From assembly GCA_900547975.1 (NCBI GenBank), contig URIX01000061.1, positions 1 to 7,814 on the forward strand: a stretch of 7,814 nt of DNA, read 5' to 3'. Every line of letters begins with the position of its first letter. Positions within the stretch are counted from its first letter, which is position 1. The stretch comes from an uncultured Eubacteriales bacterium (GTDB taxonomy: Bacteria; Bacillota; Clostridia; Christensenellales; CAG-917). Positions 1-5,020 of this stretch are shown one piece after another. Under the pieces are notes generated by a model, which had not been told where the DNA came from, ran no database searches, and saw nothing but the letters and a program-made list of their open reading frames with translations. Both the position numbers and the translations under genes were made by a program.

Positions 1-136
1 TTATGCAGAGGGGGAACGGCGGTAGGGGAAACACGTGAGGAAGGGGGAAGTTTTAATATAGAGTTCGCGCACTACACTTTTGTAGAGGAAGAGCAACCCC
101 ATTATTATCATAACAAATAATTTGCTTTATTAAACG
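1..136. other. Non-coding left edge with purine-rich motifs
   Basis: No convincing reading frame was found here. The plus strand is strikingly purine-rich at 7-50, with several GGGG/GGAA runs. A small hairpin, CTACA-cttt-TGTAG, lies at 72-85. The motifs TAGGGGAAA (23-31), TTTTGTAGAG (78-87) and GAGCAA (91-96) reappear on the opposite strand in the non-coding right edge, so this may be a copy of a dispersed degenerate repeat. No clear terminator for the minus-strand gene ending at 137 is visible; its downstream strand is AT-rich but lacks a strong stem followed by a T run. Confidence 0.4.
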
Positions 137-874
137 TCAAATCTCGCGGACATAGGGCGAACTCTTGACTTTCGGCATTGGCTCGTCAAGGTCGAAGTGC
201 GAGGCAAACGACTTGAATATCGGCACGGCGACTACGCATTTGTCCAAAAGTTTCGAAAATAAACTTATAAGCGTTCCGTTGAAAATCGCCATTACGAGCG
301 TTCCCCAGTTGATACCCACGAATTTTTTGAAGAACACGAGCGTCATAGTCGTGCCGAGCGCAAGCATAAACATATCGAAACAAGTTTTGAAAACGGCGGT
401 TTTTATGCGGTATTTTTTGCTTATTCCCATAAAGAACAAGTCGTACACTTCGGGATACAAGTACGTTTTCATAAACAGCGAAATGGAAAAAGCGGACATA
501 GGCACGCCGAGAACAAACATCACGATTCTTGCCCAAAGGTCCATACTTCCCGGGGGCGTTATCGTCGGATTGAACAAGGGAATGAGCCTAAAAAGGTCCA
601 AAACCGCGCCGTATATGAGGCAGGTGACGAACGATGACAGATAGGAAAGGCGAAATTTTTTCATTATTATGCAAAACAGAACGAAAAGTATGGCTTGCAA
701 AACATATTCCGCTTGCCCGAAGGTGAGATTGGGCACGACAAGGCTCAAAATGTATGCGGGGGCAACTATCATCGATATGCCGAAATCCACGCTCGTGAGC
801 ATAGCGACGGAAAACGCAAGCAGCACTATTGCCGCAAGATAGACGACCTCGCTCGGAAGTTTCAACTTTTTCAT
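137..874 (-). CDS. DUF6198/YczE-like multi-pass membrane protein
   Basis: This 245-residue protein is almost entirely hydrophobic helices, with likely membrane segments near residues 9-28, 33-50, 56-72, 78-99, 114-136, 160-182 and 186-210, and a short charged cytoplasmic tail (about 225-245). The stretch FGISMIVAPAYILS (31-44), followed by GQAEY (53-57), and the overall length and spacing resemble the YczE/DUF6198 family of Firmicutes membrane proteins. The family's substrate and role are not established to my knowledge, so transport is only a guess. The start at 874 is supported by a GAGG ribosome binding site at 879-882, five bases upstream. The gene diverges from the esterase gene at 1121 and appears to be transcribed alone. 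Its promoter lies at 979-1007, and a terminator-like hairpin sits inside the leader, suggesting premature-termination control. Family assignment is from memory of sequence patterns; membrane character is certain. Confidence 0.85.
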   Translation of the reverse strand: MKKLKLPSEVVYLAAIVLLAFSVAMLTSVDFGISMIVAPAYILSLVVPNLTFGQAEYVLQAILFVLFCIIMKKFRLSYLSSFVTCLIYGAVLDLFRLIPLFNPTITPPGSMDLWARIVMFVLGVPMSAFSISLFMKTYLYPEVYDLFFMGISKKYRIKTAVFKTCFDMFMLALGTTMTLVFFKKFVGINWGTLVMAIFNGTLISLFSKLLDKCVVAVPIFKSFASHFDLDEPMPKVKSSPYVREI

Positions 875-900
875 AATACCTCAAAAGTGTTTTTTGCCAT

Positions 901-927
901 AAAAAAACACAGCGCATAGCGTTGTGT
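901..927 (-). terminator. Terminator-like hairpin in the leader of the DUF6198 gene (possible attenuator)
   Basis: On the minus strand ACACAACGC (927-919), loop TAT, and GCGCTGTGT (915-907) form a nine-position stem with one A-C mismatch, followed directly by a T run (907-901). This is intrinsic terminator architecture, and it lies between the predicted transcription start (about 972) and the ATG at 874. A second hairpin, GTGGAC/GTCAC enclosing TCC/GGA (961-937), lies just upstream. The terminator's 3' arm plus T run (910-902) is also perfectly complementary to AAAAAACAC at 895-887, giving an alternative fold. Together these suggest conditional termination. I do not recognise a known riboswitch class. 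It could instead simply block antisense readthrough from the right. Confidence 0.5.
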
Positions 928-978
928 GGCGAAAAGGTGACGTCCGTCCGGAAAAGTCCACATAAGGTTTTCATAGAG

Positions 979-1007
979 TTTATAGCACACTTTTCAGAAT
1001 ATGTCAA
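979..1007 (-). promoter_or_regulatory. Sigma-A type promoter of the DUF6198 gene
   Basis: On the minus strand TTGACA (1007-1002) is a perfect -35 box. It is separated by exactly 17 bases from TATAAA (984-979), which is preceded by TGC and so also forms an extended -10. The predicted start of transcription is near 972, leaving a leader of about 98 bases before the ATG at 874. The match is near-consensus, which implies high basal initiation and fits regulation at a later step, in the leader. Confidence 0.75.
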
Positions 1008-1053
1008 CGGCGGATTTTTTGCGCTAATACTCGAAAAGAGTCTATTTTGGTTG

Positions 1054-1093
1054 TTGCACAAGTGTAGGATATGTGTTAAAATACGTTTATAAT
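1054..1093 (+). promoter_or_regulatory. Candidate promoter(s) of the alpha/beta hydrolase gene
   Basis: Two overlapping possibilities are visible. TAAAAT at 1077-1082, preceded by TGT, is an extended -10; it sits 17 bases after TTGCAC (1054-1059), a poor -35. A perfect TATAAT lies at 1088-1093 but has no good -35 at the right distance. Either would give a short leader before the ATG at 1121. Confidence 0.4.
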
Positions 1094-1120
1094 AAATATC
1101 ATCTTAAAGGGGTGTACATT

Positions 1121-2035
1121 ATGACATTTGCGCAATTTTTGTTCGTGGCAATCGACAAGATGTTCGACGGCTCGCAAAACAACAAGAAAATGCTTCGCTT
1201 CAAAGACGTTAAGTTCGAGATAGAAAAGGATATTGCCTATGGCAAAGACGACGCCGAAAAACTCGACACTTACTACGTCAAAAAAGACGGAAACGAAAAA
1301 TATCCCGTGTTCTTCTACATTCACGGCGGCGGCTTTGTGGCAGGCGACAAACACTATCGCAGAGGTCTTGCCAAATGGGCGGCAAACAAAGGCTTCTTCG
1401 TTGTGAACGTCAACTACGGTCTCGGTCCGAAATATCTGTTCCCGAAGGGAATCCAACACCTCGTTGACGCACTCAACTGGGTGGGCGCGAATGCCGAAAA
1501 GTACAATCTCGACCTCGACAATATGTGCGTATCGGGCGACTCTGCCGGCGGCTATTATTCGGCAATGCTTGCTTGCGTTTCCACAAACAAGGATTTGCAA
1601 ACCAGATTCGGCGTCAGCACCGACCTTAAATTCCGCACCGCTATGCTCGACTGCGGCATTTACGACGTCGGCGAGGCTCTCGGACAAAAAATGCCCTTCA
1701 ACCTCACGGACAAAATCCTCTTCGATTTCAGCGGAATCCACGTCAAGGAACTCGACAAGTACGAATATTTTGACGTTCTCGCGCCGTTCGGCTTCGTAAA
1801 CGAGCAATTTCCGATAAGTTTCATCACTTATGCGGAAAAAGATATGTTCTGCAAAGGACAAGGACAAAAACTCGTCAAAAAACTTCAAGACCTCGGCGTA
1901 CACGTCGAGGAACATCACAGCACCAAGTTCTTTGACAACCATTGCTATCCGCTCAACTGGAACAAGGGCGCGGCAATCGAAAACATCCGTCTTTGTGACG
2001 ACTTCCTCAAACGCGTCGTCGAGAAAAGAGTTTAA
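1121..2035 (+). CDS. Alpha/beta hydrolase, HSL/family IV esterase type
   Basis: This 304-residue protein has the hallmarks of the hormone-sensitive-lipase (bacterial family IV) esterases. The oxyanion-hole motif HGGGF is at 68-72. The nucleophile elbow GDSAGG is at 139-144, with Ser141 as the nucleophile. Asp241 in the TYAEKDMF context and His274 in FDNHCYPLNW complete a likely triad. The family hydrolyses carboxylic esters of short to medium acyl chains; the true substrate here is unknown. There is no signal peptide or lipobox, so it should act in the cytoplasm. An upstream in-frame GTG at 1073 would add 16 residues, but it falls over the promoter -10 region. The ATG at 1121 has AAAGGGG at 1106-1112, eight bases upstream, and is preferred. 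The gene diverges from the DUF6198 gene and is followed by a hairpin-rich spacer, so it is probably monocistronic. A peptidase-like or deacetylase activity is possible within the fold. Confidence 0.92.
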   Translation: MTFAQFLFVAIDKMFDGSQNNKKMLRFKDVKFEIEKDIAYGKDDAEKLDTYYVKKDGNEKYPVFFYIHGGGFVAGDKHYRRGLAKWAANKGFFVVNVNYGLGPKYLFPKGIQHLVDALNWVGANAEKYNLDLDNMCVSGDSAGGYYSAMLACVSTNKDLQTRFGVSTDLKFRTAMLDCGIYDVGEALGQKMPFNLTDKILFDFSGIHVKELDKYEYFDVLAPFGFVNEQFPISFITYAEKDMFCKGQGQKLVKKLQDLGVHVEEHHSTKFFDNHCYPLNWNKGAAIENIRLCDDFLKRVVEKRV

Positions 2036-2065
2036 CGCCGTTTGTCGATAAAAACATAAAAAATT

Positions 2066-2100
2066 CGTTCATATGCGTCGATTTTCGGCGCATATGAATG
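2066..2100. terminator. Strong hairpin after the esterase gene
   Basis: TTCATATGCG (2068-2077) and CGCATATGAA (2089-2098) are perfect inverted arms. The stem extends inward by U-G, C-G and G-C pairs to a five-base ATTTT loop, and outward by a G-T and a C-G pair, about 15 pairs in all. Read on the plus strand it follows the esterase stop by 30 bases but lacks a T run afterwards. Read on the minus strand it is followed by a T-rich stretch (complement of 2051-2065), so the intrinsic-terminator polarity is actually leftward. It may still stabilise or end the esterase transcript. Confidence 0.5.
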
Positions 2101-2103
2101 TTG

Positions 2104-2120
2104 TGCGCAATACTTGCGCA
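2104..2120. repeat. Second perfect inverted repeat in the 2036-2150 spacer
   Basis: TGCGCAA (2104-2110), TAC, TTGCGCA (2114-2120) form a seven-pair perfect stem with a three-base loop, directly after the larger hairpin. It lies about 30 bases upstream of the lipoprotein ATG. It could be an operator, a leader hairpin or part of a 3' end structure; nothing in the sequence decides this. Confidence 0.4.
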
Positions 2121-2150
2121 AACAGTTGCGAACAATCGGGGCTATATTCG

Positions 2151-2741
2151 ATGAAAAAGAAAACTGTTTTTACCGTTATTTTGATAACTATATTGATTTT
2201 TTCGATATTTATGCTTTCGGCGTGCAATCAAGTGCCGGAAGAATACCGAATCGAAAACTTTTACGGAACTTACGATAAACCTGCAACGGACACATACGAT
2301 GTATTTATTTATCACAAGTCAGAAAATATTGAAGAATATATATCAAGATCGTGGGATATTGTATCTATTGACGGAAGTAATTTTTCGTATAGAAGCAGGT
2401 TTACAAACGAAATAGTCGAGGATACATATGACCCGTTGATACTTGCCGAGATAAAGGTTTTAATTGAAAAGTTCGGTTCGTCCGTTACTGTCGAGAAAAA
2501 ACGAATTGTCTTAAATGATCCAAATATAGTGATACAATACAACAAAACACAGTATTATGAAGATTCGGAATATCAAACTTTGGCGTTGATTCAAAATAAA
2601 GACGAGGTAGGTTGCGGACGTTATATCGATATAGACGATGAAAAAAACGTAAAAGTGTTTTGCGCATTTTTAACATCGACTGCGGTTGATGAAAACGGTG
2701 TTGAATTTACTATTCACGTCAATAAGTTTTTTAAGAAGTGA
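2151..2741 (+). CDS. Small AT-rich lipoprotein of unknown function
   Basis: This 196-residue protein begins with a textbook lipoprotein signal: Lys2-Lys4, a hydrophobic core at about 5-22, and the lipobox LSAC with Cys25 as the predicted lipidated residue. The mature part would be about 172 residues, anchored outside the membrane. It is rich in charged, Tyr and Ile residues, has no second membrane segment, and carries no motif I recognise. An in-frame ATG at 2073 lies inside the upstream hairpin and would bury the signal peptide, so 2151 is chosen; the only Shine-Dalgarno-like run is GGGG at 2138-2141, which is weak. Base composition differs from its neighbours: two sampled 60-base lines (2281-2400) are about 30-35 percent GC, against about 55 percent in a sampled line of the GH127-like gene. 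It probably shares a transcript with the membrane protein gene 28 bases downstream. Confidence 0.85.
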   Translation: MKKKTVFTVILITILIFSIFMLSACNQVPEEYRIENFYGTYDKPATDTYDVFIYHKSENIEEYISRSWDIVSIDGSNFSYRSRFTNEIVEDTYDPLILAEIKVLIEKFGSSVTVEKKRIVLNDPNIVIQYNKTQYYEDSEYQTLALIQNKDEVGCGRYIDIDDEKNVKVFCAFLTSTAVDENGVEFTIHVNKFFKK

Positions 2742-2769
2742 GAACAAAATATAAATAGAGGATAGATTT

Positions 2770-3411
2770 ATGGCAAAAGATAAGAAGGCGATATTCAAGC
2801 CGAAAGCGCAAGAAGTTGCACCGATTGACGACAAGTATTCGCAAGAGGAAGTGGCGGCGGCAGAGCAACTCGTGCAAAACGAAGAAAAAGACAAAAAGAT
2901 GTCGGCGGTGCAGACCGCAAGCGCAATCTGGACGTTGATTTGCACGCTGTATTCAATCGCGTCGGTGTGTATGTTCGTCGCAAAAAAGTGGGTGGATTCC
3001 ACCTACACTTACATTTTGATTCCGTTGCTTGCGGTGCTTGTAATCGTGTTTATAGTGCTTGTGGTGTTGACCTTCAAGGACAAGAAAAAACTGAAAACGA
3101 GCATAAAGACCTACAAGAAAATTTTGGGCATATTCAAGGCGTTCGTCAACGTGTTTTTCCTCGCTCTGACTGCCGTGTCTATGGCAGGTCTTGCGACGGG
3201 CGAAACGAGTCTCGTCAAGTGGATTGTATTCGGTGCGACGTTCCTCGTAGCACTCGTGCAACTCGCGCTTAAAATAACCAAATTCGTTATGAAGCAAGTG
3301 CGCGTGGCGGTGGGCAAAAAGTTCAAGGTGGAAGTGCATCGTTTCGTCGACGGAAAGAAGAAAAGAAAGACCGTTGCCGATTCCGTGCAAGAACACGGAT
3401 ACAAGCAATAA
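2770..3411 (+). CDS. Four-helix membrane protein of unknown function
   Basis: This 213-residue protein has a charged, Lys/Glu-rich cytoplasmic-looking N-terminus (1-45), and likely membrane helices at about 51-70, 79-102, 119-141 and 148-170. A very basic C-terminal tail includes GKKKRK (195-200). The arrangement of two helical hairpins separated by a Lys-rich loop (103-118) suggests that both ends and the loop face the cytoplasm. I do not recognise a family and no enzymatic motif is visible. The start is supported by AGAGGA at 2757-2762, seven bases upstream. It lies 28 bases after the lipoprotein gene with no terminator between, and a good terminator follows at 3495-3530, so the two probably form one transcription unit. 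A surface lipoprotein next to a small membrane protein could be a complex, but that is inference. Confidence 0.85.
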   Translation: MAKDKKAIFKPKAQEVAPIDDKYSQEEVAAAEQLVQNEEKDKKMSAVQTASAIWTLICTLYSIASVCMFVAKKWVDSTYTYILIPLLAVLVIVFIVLVVLTFKDKKKLKTSIKTYKKILGIFKAFVNVFFLALTAVSMAGLATGETSLVKWIVFGATFLVALVQLALKITKFVMKQVRVAVGKKFKVEVHRFVDGKKKRKTVADSVQEHGYKQ

Positions 3412-3439
3412 TTGCTTGAAAGCACAAAAAAATCACAGG

Positions 3440-3483
3440 GTTGTTTCAAAACGCAATTTTGCGATAAAATCGCAATAAACAAC
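3440..3483. other. Nested inverted repeats in the 3' untranslated region
   Basis: An outer stem GTTGTTT (3440-3446) / AAACAAC (3477-3483) encloses an inner seven-pair stem, TTGCGAT (3459-3465) / ATCGCAA (3469-3475), with an AAA loop. CGCA (3452-3455) can pair with TGCG (3460-3463) as a competing alternative. It sits between the stop at 3411 and the terminator at 3495. It may be an RNA-stability element or a relic of a repeat. No known RNA family is recognised. Confidence 0.35.
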
Positions 3484-3494
3484 GTTTATTTATG

Positions 3495-3530
3495 CAAAAC
3501 CGACGTGTAAAACGTCGGTTTTGTGTTTTT
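3495..3530 (+). terminator. Intrinsic terminator after the lipoprotein/membrane protein unit
   Basis: AAAACCGACGT (3496-3506), loop GTAAA, and ACGTCGGTTTT (3512-3522) form a perfect 11-pair stem that extends by a C-G pair at 3495/3523. It is followed by GTGTTTTT. The flanking A and T runs let the stem also act on the minus strand, where it lies about 140 bases beyond the stop of the phosphoglycerate mutase-like gene, so it may serve both convergent units. The plus-strand polarity is the better one. Confidence 0.8.
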
Positions 3531-3569
3531 GTCGTGAATTTAATCAACAGAGAATATCCGTTTCGATTG

Positions 3570-3626
3570 CGTATTGCAACGCTTGACTACGCGCGCTTTT
3601 AGTGCATATTTTAACGTTTTGCAACG
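3570..3626. repeat. Short direct repeat pair between convergent genes
   Basis: CGTATTGCAACG (3570-3581) and CGTTTTGCAACG (3615-3626) match at 11 of 12 positions, 45 bases apart. Both lie in the untranslated stretch downstream of the minus-strand gene ending at 3662. The significance is unclear and this could be chance in a region rich in CG/TTGC words. Confidence 0.3.
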
Positions 3627-3661
3627 TGTGTTTTTGCGCCGTCGTTTCGAGATTTATTTGG

Positions 3662-4906
3662 TTATTCGATAGAGAAAAATCTGTCGATAAGTTCCCACGA
3701 TTTGTCGAGATATACGCCGCTTTCTTTTGCGGTCTTTTCGTTGAAAACGCGGTTTTCGAGGCTCTCGTTTTCGGTGCAAAGAGAGTAGTATGCACTTGCC
3801 GTTTTCGACGAGAAAAGCATAAACGGAACGGGCTCGTTCGTATGCTTGCGCAAGGACACCGGCGTGAAATGGTCGGGAAGTATGAGCATTGCAAAATCCT
3901 CGCCGTTTTGTGCAAAATGCGACACGATCGGCGACACGATTTTTGCGTCGATAAGTTCGATTGCCTTGACCTTGCCGAAAGCGTCGCCCTGATGCCCGCA
4001 CTCGTCCGTCGCTTCGATGTGGACGAAGCAGAAGTCCTCGCCGTTTTCAAGCGCGTCTATCGCCGCTTGCGCCTTGCCGTCGAAGTTGGTGTCGAGCGTT
4101 CCGGTTGCGCCCTCGACGTCGATTGAATCCATACCGCTGCCGATGGCTATGCCTTTTAGCAAATCCACCGCGCTTATCATTGCGCCTTTTTTGCCGTACT
4201 CGTCCTCGAAGTCGGGGATAGACGGTTTTGTGCCTTCGCCCCAAAACCATATCGCGTTTGCGGGATTTTCGCCGCGCGCTATTCTGCGTTGGTTGACGGG
4301 GTGGTCTTTCAAAAGTTCGTACGAGTTTTCGATAAACGCCGTAAGGTCTTTTCCGAGTTCGCCTTTGGGCAGATATTCGCCTATGCGTCTGTCGCTTATC
4401 TCGTGCGGCGGCGTAAGGTCGTTGCCCGCCTTTGCGTGGGCAACTATGAGGCAGTTGCGATAACTCGTGCCGACGTAAAATTTGTATTTGTCCGAAGAAA
4501 GATTGTCGATGACGCAGTTCATAAGTTCGCGCGCTTCGTCCGCGCTTATCTCGCCCGCGCTGTAATCGAGCATAATTTTGTCCTCGAACGGCTCGTCTTG
4601 CGAGAGCGTGACGAGATTTGTGCGCATAGCAAGGTCGTCGGCTTTCATATCTATGCCGATTGAGAGTGCTTCGAGCGGACTTCTGCCCGTATAGCAGGCG
4701 CGCGCGTCGAATCCGAGTACGCCGAGATTCGCCACGTCGCTGCCGGGGGCGAGTCCGTCGGGAACGGTTTTCACAAGTCCGATTTGCGCCGTCTGCGCCA
4801 AAGCGTCCATATTCGGTGTGCGAGCGGCTTCGAGCGGCGTTTTGCCGCCAAGCGATTCGACGGGATAGTCTGCCATGCCGTCGCAAAGTATCAAAACGTA
4901 TTTCAT
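3662..4906 (-). CDS. apgM: ApgM-type cofactor-independent phosphoglycerate mutase / proposed homoserine kinase
   Basis: This 414-residue protein belongs to the alkaline phosphatase superfamily, archaeal-type 2,3-bisphosphoglycerate-independent phosphoglycerate mutase branch. CDG with metal-binding Asp9 opens the fold. The phosphorylatable Ser56 sits in GSDVANLG (55-62). The C-terminal metal motifs are HIEATDECGHQGD (296-308), and DH at 345-346 with His355. All expected residues appear intact and the length is normal for the group. Known members interconvert 2- and 3-phosphoglycerate, but bacterial proteins of about 400 residues of this kind are also annotated as a proposed homoserine kinase acting in threonine synthesis. 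No threonine gene lies nearby to favour that reading. It is soluble, with no signal peptide. The start at 4906 is fixed by AAAGGGGG at 4913-4920 with a six-base spacing. Its promoter overlaps that of the divergent GH127-like operon, suggesting shared control. Confidence 0.93.
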   Translation of the reverse strand: MKYVLILCDGMADYPVESLGGKTPLEAARTPNMDALAQTAQIGLVKTVPDGLAPGSDVANLGVLGFDARACYTGRSPLEALSIGIDMKADDLAMRTNLVTLSQDEPFEDKIMLDYSAGEISADEARELMNCVIDNLSSDKYKFYVGTSYRNCLIVAHAKAGNDLTPPHEISDRRIGEYLPKGELGKDLTAFIENSYELLKDHPVNQRRIARGENPANAIWFWGEGTKPSIPDFEDEYGKKGAMISAVDLLKGIAIGSGMDSIDVEGATGTLDTNFDGKAQAAIDALENGEDFCFVHIEATDECGHQGDAFGKVKAIELIDAKIVSPIVSHFAQNGEDFAMLILPDHFTPVSLRKHTNEPVPFMLFSSKTASAYYSLCTENESLENRVFNEKTAKESGVYLDKSWELIDRFFSIE

Positions 4907-4926
4907 TTGACACCCCCTTTGCGGTT

Positions 4927-4955
4927 ATGATAATTCTTTCACTTGCATTTGTCAA
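4927..4955 (-). promoter_or_regulatory. Promoter of the apgM-type gene
   Basis: On the minus strand TTGACA (4955-4950) is a perfect -35 box, and TATCAT (4932-4927) is a five-of-six -10 after exactly 17 bases. The predicted start is near 4920, giving a leader of about 14 bases that begins close to the ribosome binding site. The -35 box overlaps by five bases the -35 of the divergent promoter. Confidence 0.75.
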
Positions 4956-4976
4956 TTTTATGTGTTAAGTTATATT
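4949..4976 (+). promoter_or_regulatory. Promoter of the GH127-like / PH-domain operon
   Basis: TTGTCA (4949-4954) is a five-of-six -35, and TATATT (4971-4976) a five-of-six -10 with a 16-base spacer. Transcription would start near 4983, giving a leader of about 38 bases that is largely occupied by one hairpin. The -35 shares bases 4950-4954 with the minus-strand promoter, so RNA polymerase probably cannot occupy both at once. Confidence 0.65.
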
Positions 4977-4990
4977 AATAAGCGAAAGGT

Positions 4991-5007
4991 GTATGGCATA
5001 GCCATAC
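4991..5007 (+). promoter_or_regulatory. Leader hairpin next to the ribosome binding site of the GH127-like gene
   Basis: GTATGGC (4991-4997), ATA, GCCATAC (5001-5007) form a perfect seven-pair stem. The Shine-Dalgarno stretch GGAAAGGG (5008-5015) begins immediately after it. The stem does not itself include the Shine-Dalgarno bases, so it may keep the site exposed, protect the 5' end, or be a palindromic operator bound by a repressor. Confidence 0.5.
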
Positions 5008-5020
5008 GGAAAGGGAAATT

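Noticed and set aside
1029..1041. ACTC-GAAAA-GAGT hairpin followed by CTATTTT
   Set aside because: Only four pairs, too weak to call a terminator or operator.
588..1061. 157-codon minus-strand frame across the DUF6198 promoter and leader
   Set aside because: It begins upstream of the promoter and runs out of frame into the membrane protein gene; the strong promoter inside it and the absence of a ribosome binding site argue against it.
1073..1120. Upstream GTG start for the esterase
   Set aside because: It lies on the predicted -10 region, while the ATG at 1121 has a strong, well-spaced Shine-Dalgarno.
1076..1942. Long minus-strand open frame (288 codons) opposite the esterase gene
   Set aside because: It is the shadow of the esterase frame caused by codon bias; it has no ribosome binding site or recognisable domain, and the plus-strand product has an intact catalytic triad.
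2073..2150. Upstream ATG start for the lipoprotein
   Set aside because: It lies inside the hairpin and would place 26 polar residues before a clear lipoprotein signal peptide.
4047..4955. Arg-rich 302-codon minus-strand frame overlapping the apgM-type gene
   Set aside because: Its composition (Arg-dominated, no hydrophobic core) is typical of an off-frame reading of a GC-biased gene, and it overlaps a well-conserved protein.
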